Origin: Klebsiella pneumoniae | Lineage (GTDB): Bacteria; Verrucomicrobiota; Verrucomicrobiia; Limisphaerales; SXTU01 | Direction: 5' to 3' | Assembly (NCBI GenBank): GCA_943330855.2 | Contig: CALQJI020000041.1 | Location: 1-43,513, forward strand | Length of the DNA: 43,513 bases | Shown: piece after piece, positions 18,590 through 29,300 of the stretch | Position numbering within the stretch: position 1 is the stretch's first letter | How the letters are laid out: the number at the start of each line of letters is the position of its first letter | Notes under the pieces: generated by a model | The model's database searches: none | Seen by the model: the letters and a program-made list of their open reading frames with translations, nothing else | What the model was told of the DNA's origin: nothing | Program-made: the position numbers and the translations under genes

Positions 18590-19201
18590 ATGACCGACGC
18601 TCCGCTGCCCACCAACGACGCCATCATCGCCGCCACGCGAGACTGGGTGGAGCGGGCGGTCATCGGGCTGAACTTGTGTCCGTTCGCCAAGGCGGTGGAG
18701 CGGCGCGGGCAGGTGCGCTACGTCGTCAGCCAGGCCACGCGCGAGGAGGAATTACTCGCCGACCTGCGGACTGAACTCCTGCACTTGAGTGCCACCCCTG
18801 CGGACGTGACCGACAACACGCTGCTCATCCACCCAAACGTGTTGCAGGAGTTTTTTGGCTTCCAAACCTTCCTCGCCCGCGCGGACGCAGCGGTGCGAAA
18901 AGCGGAGTTGGACGGCGTCATCCAAGTGGCGAGCTTCCATCCCGAATACCAGTTCGCCGACACCGCCCCGGACGACCTCGGCAATCTGACGAATCGCGCG
19001 CCGTATCCCACGCTGCACTTGCTGCGCGAGACCAGCATCGAACAGGCAGTGAAAACCTACTCCGCAGCAGAGACAATTTATGAACGCAACCAAGCGACGT
19101 TGAACACGCTCGGCCGCGCGGGTTGGGAGAAGCTGGGCATCAAACCCGCTTCTTCCCCAGCAGCAGGTCCAGCGGGAACTGGCGCGGGCCGCTCTCCGTA
19201 G
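18590..19201 (+). CDS. DUF1415 family protein
   Basis: A 203-residue cytoplasmic protein of the DUF1415 family, found in many proteobacteria and PVC bacteria, with no established function. Typical family stretches are visible: WVERAVIGLNLCPFAKAV (about residues 19-36), TLLIHPNVLQEFFGF, VASFHPEYQFADT and RAPYPTLHLLRE. The conserved cysteine in NLCPFAK and the histidine in FHPEYQF could form a metal or redox site. This is inference. The last 19 residues (ASSPAAGPAGTGAGRSP) look like drift and lie in the 62-bp overlap with the convergent DUF1552 gene. Confidence 0.82.
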   Translation: MTDAPLPTNDAIIAATRDWVERAVIGLNLCPFAKAVERRGQVRYVVSQATREEELLADLRTELLHLSATPADVTDNTLLIHPNVLQEFFGFQTFLARADAAVRKAELDGVIQVASFHPEYQFADTAPDDLGNLTNRAPYPTLHLLRETSIEQAVKTYSAAETIYERNQATLNTLGRAGWEKLGIKPASSPAAGPAGTGAGRSP

Positions 19202-20546
19202 TCTGGCCGATGGCGTCGAGGCGACCTGTGCTGTCACCGAATTTCTCCACCTTCGCGCCCATGCGCTCGGCAAGGGAGACGAAGAGATTGCACAGCGGTG
19301 TCTCCTGTTTGAACTCCAGGCTCTGCCCGCTCTTGATGGTGCCGCCGCCGCGTCCGGCAAGGAGGATGGGTAGGTCGTGGTGCGCGTGGCGGTTGCCGTC
19401 CGCGAGGCCGCTGCCGAACAGGATGGAGCAATTGTCGAGCAACGTGCCGTCGCCCTCCTTCACCGCCTTGAGCTTGTCGAGGAAGTAGGCGAACTGCGTC
19501 GTGTGGAAGGTGTTAATCTTCGCAATTTTGTCCAACTTCACCTCGTCCCCACCGTGGTGCGAGAGGTCGTGGTGGCCGTCCGGCACGCCGATGAAGGGGT
19601 AGCTGCGATTGCTGCCATCGTGCGCGACGAGGAAGGTCGCGATGCGCGTCGAGTCCGTCTGGAACGCGAGCGTCATCAGGTCATACATCATGCGGATGTG
19701 CTGCTCGTAGCTGTAGTCCTGCGGCAGGAAATCTTTCCGCAGCACGGGCGCGACGTTCTGGAGCTTGAATTTCTCCGACTGCGCAATGCGCTCCTCCAGC
19801 TCGCGGACGGCGGTCATGTATTCGTCGAGCTTGCGGCGGTCGGTCGCGCCGAGCTGGCGCTTGAGGGCGTTCGCGTCCTCCAGCACGAAGTCGAGGATGC
19901 TCTTGTTGTATTGCTCGCGCTTCTGGCGGACAGCGGCCTCCTCGTTGCTGGTGCCGTTGCCGAAGAGCCGCTCGAAGACCTGCTTCGGATTTGCCTCAGG
20001 CGGCATCGGCGTGGCGGGGCCTTTCCACGCAAGGTTGTATTGGTAGGCGCAACTGTAGCCGCTGTCGCACGCGCCGGCGGTGCGGGACTTGTCACAGCCA
20101 AGTTCGAGCGAATCGAACCGCGCCTGCTTGCCCACCTGCTCGGCGAGCACCTGGTCAATCGAGACGCCGACCTGAATGTCCGCGCCCGCCGTCTTGCGCG
20201 CGCGGGTGCCGGTGAGCCAGGTGGCGTTCGCGCGGGCGTGGTCGCCCGGGCCATCGGGGCCGCCGCGACCGCTCACCTGCGCGAGGCCGGAGAGGATGTT
20301 GAAGTCGTCGCGGTGCCCGGCCAGCGGCTTGAGTGTCTCGGTCAGTTCATAGCCGCGCCCGACGGCCTCCGGCCACCAGTTCGCCATGTTCATGCCATTG
20401 GGCACATAGACGAACGCGGTGCGACGCGGGTTGGCCTTCGCCACGGCGGCGGAGGCGCGCGGAGCCATCGCTTCGAGCGCGGGCAAGGCCATGAGCGTGC
20501 CGAGTCCACGGAGGAAGGTGCGGCGGGGCAAGGCGAGGTGTTTCAT
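19140..20546 (-). CDS. DUF1552 exported protein (Tat signal)
   Basis: A 468-residue protein of the DUF1552 family, common in planctomycetes and verrucomicrobia, where it is almost always next to a DUF1592/DUF1588 cytochrome. A twin-arginine signal is visible: PRRTFLRGLGTLMALPALEA (residues 8-27). The mature part includes FVYVPNGMNMANWW (about residues 45-58), ILSGLAQVSG, SYPFIGVPDGHHDLSHHGGD and GSGLADGNRHAHHDLPILL, which are related to the alkaline-phosphatase-like sulfatase/DUF1501 fold but lack the sulfatase cysteine motif. The function is unknown. It ends inside the convergent DUF1415 gene (62-bp overlap), which is unusual. It is 84 bp downstream of the DUF1592 gene. Confidence 0.9.
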   Translation of the reverse strand: MKHLALPRRTFLRGLGTLMALPALEAMAPRASAAVAKANPRRTAFVYVPNGMNMANWWPEAVGRGYELTETLKPLAGHRDDFNILSGLAQVSGRGGPDGPGDHARANATWLTGTRARKTAGADIQVGVSIDQVLAEQVGKQARFDSLELGCDKSRTAGACDSGYSCAYQYNLAWKGPATPMPPEANPKQVFERLFGNGTSNEEAAVRQKREQYNKSILDFVLEDANALKRQLGATDRRKLDEYMTAVRELEERIAQSEKFKLQNVAPVLRKDFLPQDYSYEQHIRMMYDLMTLAFQTDSTRIATFLVAHDGSNRSYPFIGVPDGHHDLSHHGGDEVKLDKIAKINTFHTTQFAYFLDKLKAVKEGDGTLLDNCSILFGSGLADGNRHAHHDLPILLAGRGGGTIKSGQSLEFKQETPLCNLFVSLAERMGAKVEKFGDSTGRLDAIGQTTESGPRQFPLDLLLGKKRV

Positions 20547-20570
20547 AAAGTTTTAGCGCTGGCGCAACGT

Positions 20571-20590
20571 AGGGCGGCAACTGCTGCCCT
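20571..20590. other. Small hairpin between DUF1592 and DUF1552 genes
   Basis: AGGGCGGC (20571-20578) and GCTGCCCT (20583-20590) pair at 7 of 8 positions around a 4-nt loop, in the 84-bp gap. It lacks a T tract. It could set the relative level of the two genes, but the evidence is only the fold. Confidence 0.3.
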
Positions 20591-20630
20591 GCAAGACACG
20601 GCGAGTGGACTGGCGGTTACGGCGAGCTGT

Positions 20631-23396
20631 TCACCGCGTCGCCACATGCGCATCCCCTTCACCACGACGCTTCTGGAACGGCACGCTGTTCACCACTTCC
20701 AGCACGAGGCCGGAGAAGGTGTGGCGGCGCTTGGCGAGGGCGTCGGCAATCTCCTTCGTCGCGGTGCGGTCGTAATACTCCAGCCCGCGACCCAGCGAGT
20801 AAGTCAGCATCTTCTCCACCATGCAGCGGACGAAATCGTCGCGCTTCTGCCGCGCCAGCAGGTTCGCGAGTTCCACCGGGCCTTTGAACTTATCCGTCGG
20901 CCCCAGCTCGCCGCTCGGGTCAATCGCCGCCCCGGCGTCCAGCGCGCGGAAGCCGCCGACCGCGTCGTAGTTCTCCAGCGCGAAGCCGATGGCGTCCATC
21001 TTGGTGTGGCACGAGGCGCACGTCGGGTTCGCGCGGTGCTGCTCCATGCGCTGGCGAAGCGTGCCGGTGAGCTGCTTTTGGTCGTCGAGTTCGGGGACGT
21101 TCGGCGCGGGCGGCGGGGGCGGGGTGGCGAGGAGATTTTCCAAGACCCACTTGCCGCGCTTCACGGGCGAGGTGCGCGTGGGGTTCGAGGTGAGCGTGAG
21201 AATGCTCGCGTGGGTCAGCACGCCGGCGCGCGGGGTGCCCTTGAGGCTCACGCGTTGAAAGGCTTCGCCGGTCACGCCCGCAATGCCGTAGTGCTGCGCG
21301 AGTCGCTCGTTGACGAACGTGTAGTCCGCCGTGAGGAACTCGAACACGCTCCGGTCCTCACGCAGCACGCTCTCGAAGAGCAGCTCGGTCTCGCGCTGCA
21401 TCGCGGCGCGCAGCTTAGCATCGAAGACCGGGTAAAGCTTCTTGTCCGGCTGCACGAGGGCGAGGTTGCGGAGCTGGAGCCACTGGCCGGCGAAGTTCTC
21501 GACGAGCGCCTTGCTCTTCGTGGCCTTCAACATCCGGCGGACTTGCGGCTCAAGGTTCTTCCGCAACTGCCCGCGCTCGGCCAGCGCGAACAACTCCTCG
21601 TCCGGCATGGAGCTCCACAGGAAGTAACTCAGCCGCGACGCCAGCGAGAACTCGTTTACGAGATGCACGGACTTCGGGTTGTCCGGCTCTGGCTGAAGCT
21701 CGCCCCGGAAGAGGAAGTGCGGCGAGATGAGCACCGCCTTCAGCGCCTGCTGCACGCCGCCCTCGAAGGTCTCGCCGTGCTTCCGCCCCAGCTCGTAGAG
21801 CTTCATCAGCCGCTCGACCTCCGCGCTCGTGACGGGCCGACGGTAGGCGCGGCGCGCGAACGCCCCGATGACCTCGCGCGCGACCTGCGGCGCGGTTTCC
21901 TTGGTGGCCCGCTTGAAGAAGATGCGCCGATGCGTCTCCGGCAACATCTCGGCGGCAGCCTCGGGCGGACCTTCGACTTCGAGATGCCGCACGCTCACGG
22001 TGCCCTTCTGCTGTTTGCCGGTCAGCGGCTTTGCGGCCTCCTCGGGTGACAACCCCGTCTTGTTCCGCAGCACGACCACGCGCAAGAGATGCTTCCCCGC
22101 CGGCAGCCGGAACTTCACCTCGTAATGCTGCGGGGCCGACTCGTCCGTCTCCACCTTCACCTGCCGGAGCACCTGCTCGCCGCGCATGAACGTGAGTGTC
22201 ATCGCGTTCGACCCGGTCGGCTTCGCCCACGCCAGCGTGCGGAGGAAATACTCGCCGTCGCGCGGCGCGTTGAACTCGAACGCCACATCGTCCTCTTCCG
22301 TGCTGTTGAGCGCCACCCAGCCGTCGCCTTGCTTCTTCGCGTTGTAGCCCACCAACAAAAAGTCCGGCAAGAGCCGCAGCACCGCGTTCGGCGTCGGCTC
22401 CACGACCTCCACCCACTCGACCGAGAACGCCCGCGTCTGGCTGCGACCCCGCGCGTCCTTGGGAGTCGAGTAGGGATTCACCAGCGCCATGCTCAACTCG
22501 TGCTGCCCAGCCCCGAGCTGCACCGGCACCTCCACCACATTCGGCAACTCCGGGTCGCCGCGCACCTCGATGACCTTCACCACCTGGCCATCTACGCGAA
22601 TCTCCATCTGCGTCGGCTCGGTTGCGACGTGTCGGTTCTGCGTCGAAAGCCGCAGTCGATGCTCGCCCGCCCGCGCCACGGAGAACTTCGCGGTCAACGG
22701 CTTCGTGCCCGAGACGCGCCGGGCTGCGTCGGGGTTAGTCGTGTCGTTGCCGCCCTTGAGCTGTCGCGCCGCGATGCGCTGGGCCGTCGGCTTCGCCTGC
22801 GGTTCCGTCACGATGGCTTGGGCAAGAATCTTCTCCGCTGCGGTCAGATACTTCTCCAGCAACACCGGCGGCATCGAAAGCACGTCCCCGATGTTGTCGA
22901 AGCCATAGCCCGCGTCGTCGGCGGGAAAGTCATCGGCGGGCCGGAAGTTCACGCCCACGAGGTCGCGGATGGTGTTGTTGTATTCCGCGCGATTGAGTCG
23001 GCGGAGCGTAACGCGGCCCGGGTCCGGGTTCTTGGGGTCCGTCTTGAAGACTTCGAAATCAATCCACGCCTGAATTGCCTCACGCTCCGCGAGTGTGGGC
23101 TGCTGCTTCTTGTTCGACGGCGGCATCTCCCGATTGCGGACGTTGAGGAGGGTGTGCTCCCAGAGTTTTCGGTCCGCGAGCAACTCCGCGTGCGAACGAT
23201 ACTTGTCGAACTCCACGCCAGCCTTCTTCGCGCCGTCGCCGTGGCAATCGAAGCAATATTTCTTGAGCAGCGGGAGCACATCCTTCTGATAGGTCAGCTT
23301 CGCCGGGTCCTTCGTCGTGGGCGAACCGAAGAACGCCCCCGAGGCAAGAGGAGCGATCGCGAACCAAGCCAGAGCGACGGAGAAGAACAATTTCAT
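20631..23396 (-). CDS. Exported multi-domain c-type cytochrome (DUF1587/1592/1588/1585)
   Basis: A 921-residue exported protein of the PVC-specific cytochrome family. A signal peptide covers about residues 1-20. It is followed by the planctomycete cytochrome C domain with haem motif CFDCH (C48, C51, H52). Then come DUF1587 (RLNRAEYNNTIRDLVGV), a carbohydrate-binding-like beta region, DUF1595 and DUF1592 (FLWSSMPDEELF), and DUF1588 with a second CxxCH (CASCHTKMDAIGFALENYDAVG). DUF1585 is at the C terminus (CMVEKMLTYSLGRGLEYYD). All domains are complete. I chose ATG 23396 as it starts the signal peptide directly. It is likely to form an operon with the DUF1552 gene. Its role is unknown, presumably an extracellular oxidation that passes electrons to haem. 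Confidence 0.92.
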   Translation of the reverse strand: MKLFFSVALAWFAIAPLASGAFFGSPTTKDPAKLTYQKDVLPLLKKYCFDCHGDGAKKAGVEFDKYRSHAELLADRKLWEHTLLNVRNREMPPSNKKQQPTLAEREAIQAWIDFEVFKTDPKNPDPGRVTLRRLNRAEYNNTIRDLVGVNFRPADDFPADDAGYGFDNIGDVLSMPPVLLEKYLTAAEKILAQAIVTEPQAKPTAQRIAARQLKGGNDTTNPDAARRVSGTKPLTAKFSVARAGEHRLRLSTQNRHVATEPTQMEIRVDGQVVKVIEVRGDPELPNVVEVPVQLGAGQHELSMALVNPYSTPKDARGRSQTRAFSVEWVEVVEPTPNAVLRLLPDFLLVGYNAKKQGDGWVALNSTEEDDVAFEFNAPRDGEYFLRTLAWAKPTGSNAMTLTFMRGEQVLRQVKVETDESAPQHYEVKFRLPAGKHLLRVVVLRNKTGLSPEEAAKPLTGKQQKGTVSVRHLEVEGPPEAAAEMLPETHRRIFFKRATKETAPQVAREVIGAFARRAYRRPVTSAEVERLMKLYELGRKHGETFEGGVQQALKAVLISPHFLFRGELQPEPDNPKSVHLVNEFSLASRLSYFLWSSMPDEELFALAERGQLRKNLEPQVRRMLKATKSKALVENFAGQWLQLRNLALVQPDKKLYPVFDAKLRAAMQRETELLFESVLREDRSVFEFLTADYTFVNERLAQHYGIAGVTGEAFQRVSLKGTPRAGVLTHASILTLTSNPTRTSPVKRGKWVLENLLATPPPPPAPNVPELDDQKQLTGTLRQRMEQHRANPTCASCHTKMDAIGFALENYDAVGGFRALDAGAAIDPSGELGPTDKFKGPVELANLLARQKRDDFVRCMVEKMLTYSLGRGLEYYDRTATKEIADALAKRRHTFSGLVLEVVNSVPFQKRRGEGDAHVATR

Positions 23397-23474
23397 GTGC
23401 GCACGCAAGATGACAGTCAGGCAGACGCTCGGCAACCCACGGAGATTGCAGCACAGTGGGCGAGCACGAACCAC

Positions 23475-24281
23475 TTACTTGAGCGAACGCACCACTTCGT
23501 CGAGGAGCGGGGCTTCCATTTCCACCAGATGACTGCGCTCAGGGAAGCGGCCGGCGTGGACGTCGGCGATGTATTCGCGGAAGGCGGCAAGGCGCTCTTG
23601 CTGGAGGCGGGCGTGTTCGGCGGCGAAATTTCGGTAGGCCTTGGCGTGGCGCGGCGGGCGTTCGTCGTAGTCGCCGAGGAGGTCGTCGGAGAAGAGGAAT
23701 TGCGTGTCGCAGCCGCTGCCGGAGCCGAGGGACATGAGGAGCATCTTGGTCTGCGAGGAGAGGAAGCGCGCGAGGTTGTGCGGGACGACTTCGAGTTCGG
23801 CGGCGTAGGCCCCGGCGCTTTCCAACTCCTTCATGCGGCGGTGAATTTCCTTAGCTTCCTCGACGGTCTTGCCAATAGCGCGGTAGCCGGTCCAGGTGAC
23901 GTGGCGCGGAACGAGGCCGAGATGGCCGACGACGGGAATCCCTTCGCGTGCCATCGCCTCGATGATGAAGGAACTGGCCGAGCAATAAACACTGCTGGCC
24001 CCAATCTCCAGCGCGCGGAAGGCGACGCGGATGGCTTCCTCCGGCGAGGCGAGTCCGTGGGGCGTGGCGCAGGAGAGAAAGCTGTTCGGCGCGGCGGCGA
24101 CGAGCGCGGGCAGCCGCGACTGGGCCTCGGGGCTGTCGAAGCTGCAACTCATCAGGTCCACGCCCGCCGCTTCCGCTGCGGCGGCTTCCTGCGGCGACTT
24201 GACGTGGATGTGCGTGAGGCAGCGCTTGCCCTTGAGCTGCTGGAGGTCGAAGACAGTGTATTTCTTGCGGGGGCGGAGCAT
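23475..24281 (-). CDS. PanB-like protein lacking the catalytic residues
   Basis: A 268-residue member of the PanB (ketopantoate hydroxymethyltransferase) family or its close relatives in the phosphoenolpyruvate mutase/isocitrate lyase superfamily. The C-terminal half aligns well: GIPVVGHLGLVPRHV (residues 114-128), LEVVPHNLA (E164 is the conserved general-base position) and GSGSGCDTQFLFSDDLLG. The N-terminal half does not. Where E. coli PanB has VGDSLGM, LLADLPF and VKIEGG (Mg2+ ligands D45, D84, E114, and K112) this protein has MSCSFDS, FLSCATP and VYCSAS. It is therefore unlikely to make ketopantoate. ATG 24281 removes a repeat-like N terminus. It is 78 bp upstream of the DUF1592 gene on the same strand. 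Confidence 0.72.
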   Translation of the reverse strand: MLRPRKKYTVFDLQQLKGKRCLTHIHVKSPQEAAAAEAAGVDLMSCSFDSPEAQSRLPALVAAAPNSFLSCATPHGLASPEEAIRVAFRALEIGASSVYCSASSFIIEAMAREGIPVVGHLGLVPRHVTWTGYRAIGKTVEEAKEIHRRMKELESAGAYAAELEVVPHNLARFLSSQTKMLLMSLGSGSGCDTQFLFSDDLLGDYDERPPRHAKAYRNFAAEHARLQQERLAAFREYIADVHAGRFPERSHLVEMEAPLLDEVVRSLK

Positions 24282-24407
24282 CGGGGGCGAAGGATTAGGC
24301 AAGCGGGGGCGGTCTGTAAATCGTGGGTTTGCAGGCGGAGCAGATTGAGTCAGCAAGATGGGGCCTGCCGATGCGCGTTGAGGCGGACTCGGTTGCGCTC
24401 GAACAAT

Positions 24408-24432
24408 TCCGCCTCCTTACCTCGGCGGCTAC
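24408..24432. repeat. Right arm of the CCTCCTCACCTCGGCGGC palindromic element
   Basis: TCCGCCTCCTTACCTCGGCG and onward matches the right arm of the full element at 26427-26451 with one difference. The left side (GAGGCGGA, 24380-24387) is only a degraded partner. It sits in the gap between the PanB-like gene and the sulfatase stop. Confidence 0.6.
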
Positions 24433-24436
24433 CAGT

Positions 24437-26266
<1,830 letters not shown>

Positions 26267-26356
26267 GCCCCGATGCTGCCGAAGCTGTCCCGGAACTCAA
26301 GCCCGCGCTCGGACGAAAGGGTTTTCAACTCGCCCGGAATTGCTACCGTCCACGCC

Positions 26357-29300
26357 ATGCAGCCAGTAATGCGTCCGCCCGTAGCCGCCGAGGTCAGGAG
26401 GCGGATTTCTTGTGTCGCCAAAGCCGTCCGCCTCCTCACCTCGGCGGCTACGCTCTTCTGCCTCCTCACCCTCCCCTGCCCCGCCCAGCACGCCACCAAC
26501 GCCGCTGCCGAGGTCAAGCTCAAGCAACTCCAAGTCGCCCCCGGCCTGAAGGTCGAACTCGTCGCCACCGAGCCGCTGCTGCAAAACCCTGTCGCCTTCA
26601 GCGTCGATGAACGCGGGCGGTTCTTCATCGCCGAGACGCACCGGTGGAAGTCCGCCGTCTTCGACATCACGCAGCGCGTGCCGTGGCTGCTCGACGACTT
26701 GAGCTGCCGCACCGTCGCCGACCGCGAGGCATTGCTGCGCCGGCACTTCCCCGGCACGAACTACGCCACGCTCACCAACGCCTCCGAAGTCATCCGCCTC
26801 GTCGAGGACACCGACGGCGACGGCCGTGCCGACAAGTCCACCATCCTCGCCAACAGCTTCAACGCCCCGACCGCCGGCCCCGCTGCGGGCATTCTCGCGC
26901 GGAAGGGCGAGGTGTGGTTCGCGTGCCTCCCAGACCTGTGGCGAATTACGAATTTGGATTTACGAATTACGCCCCCAGCGTCCACCGGTGCTCCACTCGT
27001 AAATCGTAAATCCAAAATCGGAAATCAATTCGGCGTCCACATCTCCGTCTCCGGCCACGACCTCCACGGCCTCGTCTTTGGCCCCGACGGCCGCCTCTAC
27101 TTCAGCCTCGGCGACCGCGGCTTCGAGCTGCGACCCGGCATGAAGCACCCCGGCTTCAGCGCGGAATACCTCCGCCGCATCGCGCCCGACACCGGTGCCG
27201 TCTTCCGCTGCCAGCCGGACGGGAGCGAGTTGGAAGTCTTCTGCATCGGCCTGCGCAACCCGCAGGGCCTCGCCTTCGACGCGCTCGGCAACCTCTTCAC
27301 CGTGGACAACGACACCGCCGGCCCCGACAAGGCCCGCCTGCTCCACCTCGTCGAGGGCGGCGACTACGGCTGGCGCATCAGCTACCAGCACATGAAGAAC
27401 TTCGGCCCGTGGGTCACCGAGGAGCTGTGGCGCGGCGGCGCGGGCGACATCCTCCCGTGGAGCGGCGAGGTCGCCCAAGGCCCCGCCGGCCTCGCCTTCT
27501 ATCCCGGCACCGGCCTCCCCGACCGCTACGCGAACCACTTCTTCATCTGCGACTTCCCCGGTGGCATCTGGAGCTTCAGCCTCAAGCCGCGCGGCGCGAG
27601 CTTCGAGCTGGCCGCCCGCGAGAAATTCCTCTGGAACCTCCTGCCCACGCACGCCGCCTTCGGCCCCGACGGCGCGCTCTACGTGAGCGACTGGGTGGAA
27701 GGCTGGGGCCAGCCGGAGAAAGGCCGCCTCTACCGTGTGAGCGACCCGGCGCAAGCGGGCAACGCCAAACTCGCCGAAGCCAAACGCCTCCTCGCCGACG
27801 GCATGGAGAAGCGCCCCGAAGCCGAACTCGCCCGCCTCCTCGCCCACGACTCGATGCAAGTCCGCCTCGCCGCGCAATTCGAACTGGCCGCCCGCACCAA
27901 GTCCGACCGCGACCCCGCCGTGCGCGAACTCGTCCAAGTCGCGCTCAAGTCCACGAATCTCTACGCGCGGCTGCACGCGATGTGGGGGATGGGGCAAGTG
28001 GCGGAGAAGCTGGAGCTTGACCAGCTATCTAATGACCTCATTCGCTTGCTGCCGCTGTTGGATGACCCAGCCCCTGCGATTCGCGGCCATGCCTGTCAGC
28101 TCTTCCAGCGCGCGAGATTTTTCAATGCGGGCGCCAGAATTGACCGTCTCGCTCATACGGAACGTGACGAGCTTGTTCGTGCCAAAGCTGTCCGAGCGCT
28201 GGCGGAGAGCACAGGGATGTTCAGGCCAAACAACCCAGTTGTCCGCGCTGGAGACGAAACGCCCATTGACCGCCTGAAGGGTGCGACTCAGCGCGCACTT
28301 GAGGCCGTCGGAGCTACGAAGCTAGCAGATAGCTCGGCCCTCGCAGCGCGCGGAGCGCACGAGGTCCAATTCAAACTCGATTCGTTACTTGTGGATGCAG
28401 GAAGTGCGACGAATGCCGTCCTGTTCCATTGGGGTGTTCTCCATCTCGCCGGTGAGACGTTTTGGAACCGTCACAAAAGCAACAAGCCGATTGTCGGCAG
28501 TGTCACCAACTCGGTTAACCGAGCTTCATGGAATTTTTGGGCAACGAACGCCAGTCCACACGTTCGCCTCGCAGCCATTAAGGCATTACGCCGATTCGAC
28601 GACCCCGCCATCGCCCAGTTCCTCCGCGACCCCGACCCGCGCCTCGTCCTCGAAGCCGCCCGCGCCATCAACGACGCCGGCATCGAACCCGCCTACCCCG
28701 CCCTCGCCGCCCTCCTCCCCGGTAGCAGCCGACGTGAGGAGGCTCCATCTTCCTCCCCAGACGCCAGACGCCAGACGCCATCCCTCAATCAGAGCCTCCT
28801 CACGTCGGCTGCTACTGAGCCAGTATTGCGCCGCGCTTTGAACGCCCACTACCGCCTCGGCTACGCCACGAACGCGCAAGCCCTCGCCGAGTTCGCCGTG
28901 AGCACCAACGCCTCCGACGCCCTCCGCGCCGAGGCCCTCTTCCTCCTCAGCGCCTGGGAAATCCAGCCCGCCACGCCCGGCAACGTCCCGGTCAAAATCG
29001 CCAGCGTGGACGGCCACGGCTCCACGCCGCTCGTGAACCCGGAGAACTGGCCCGGCTGGTTCGACCGCGTCTGCGGCCTCTGGCGTCCCCTCCTGCCGCG
29101 CAATGCCGACGCCGCCCGCGACGCCCTCCGCCCGCACTTGCTCAGCGTGCTTCGCACGACCGGCACCAACACACTCCTGTCCGCCATCGCCGCCGTCGAG
29201 AAACTCACCCTCACCGAAGCCGCCCCGCAGCTCGCCGCATTGCTCAAAGACACAACGCAGCCTGCGCCCGTGCGCGTCGCGAGTCTCCGCACGCTGGGGA

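Noticed and set aside
19377..22049. A long plus-strand open frame (890 codons)
   Set aside because: It lies antisense to the DUF1552 and DUF1592 genes, is rich in R, A, H and E in the manner of G+C-rich shadow frames, and has no domain, signal or plausible start.
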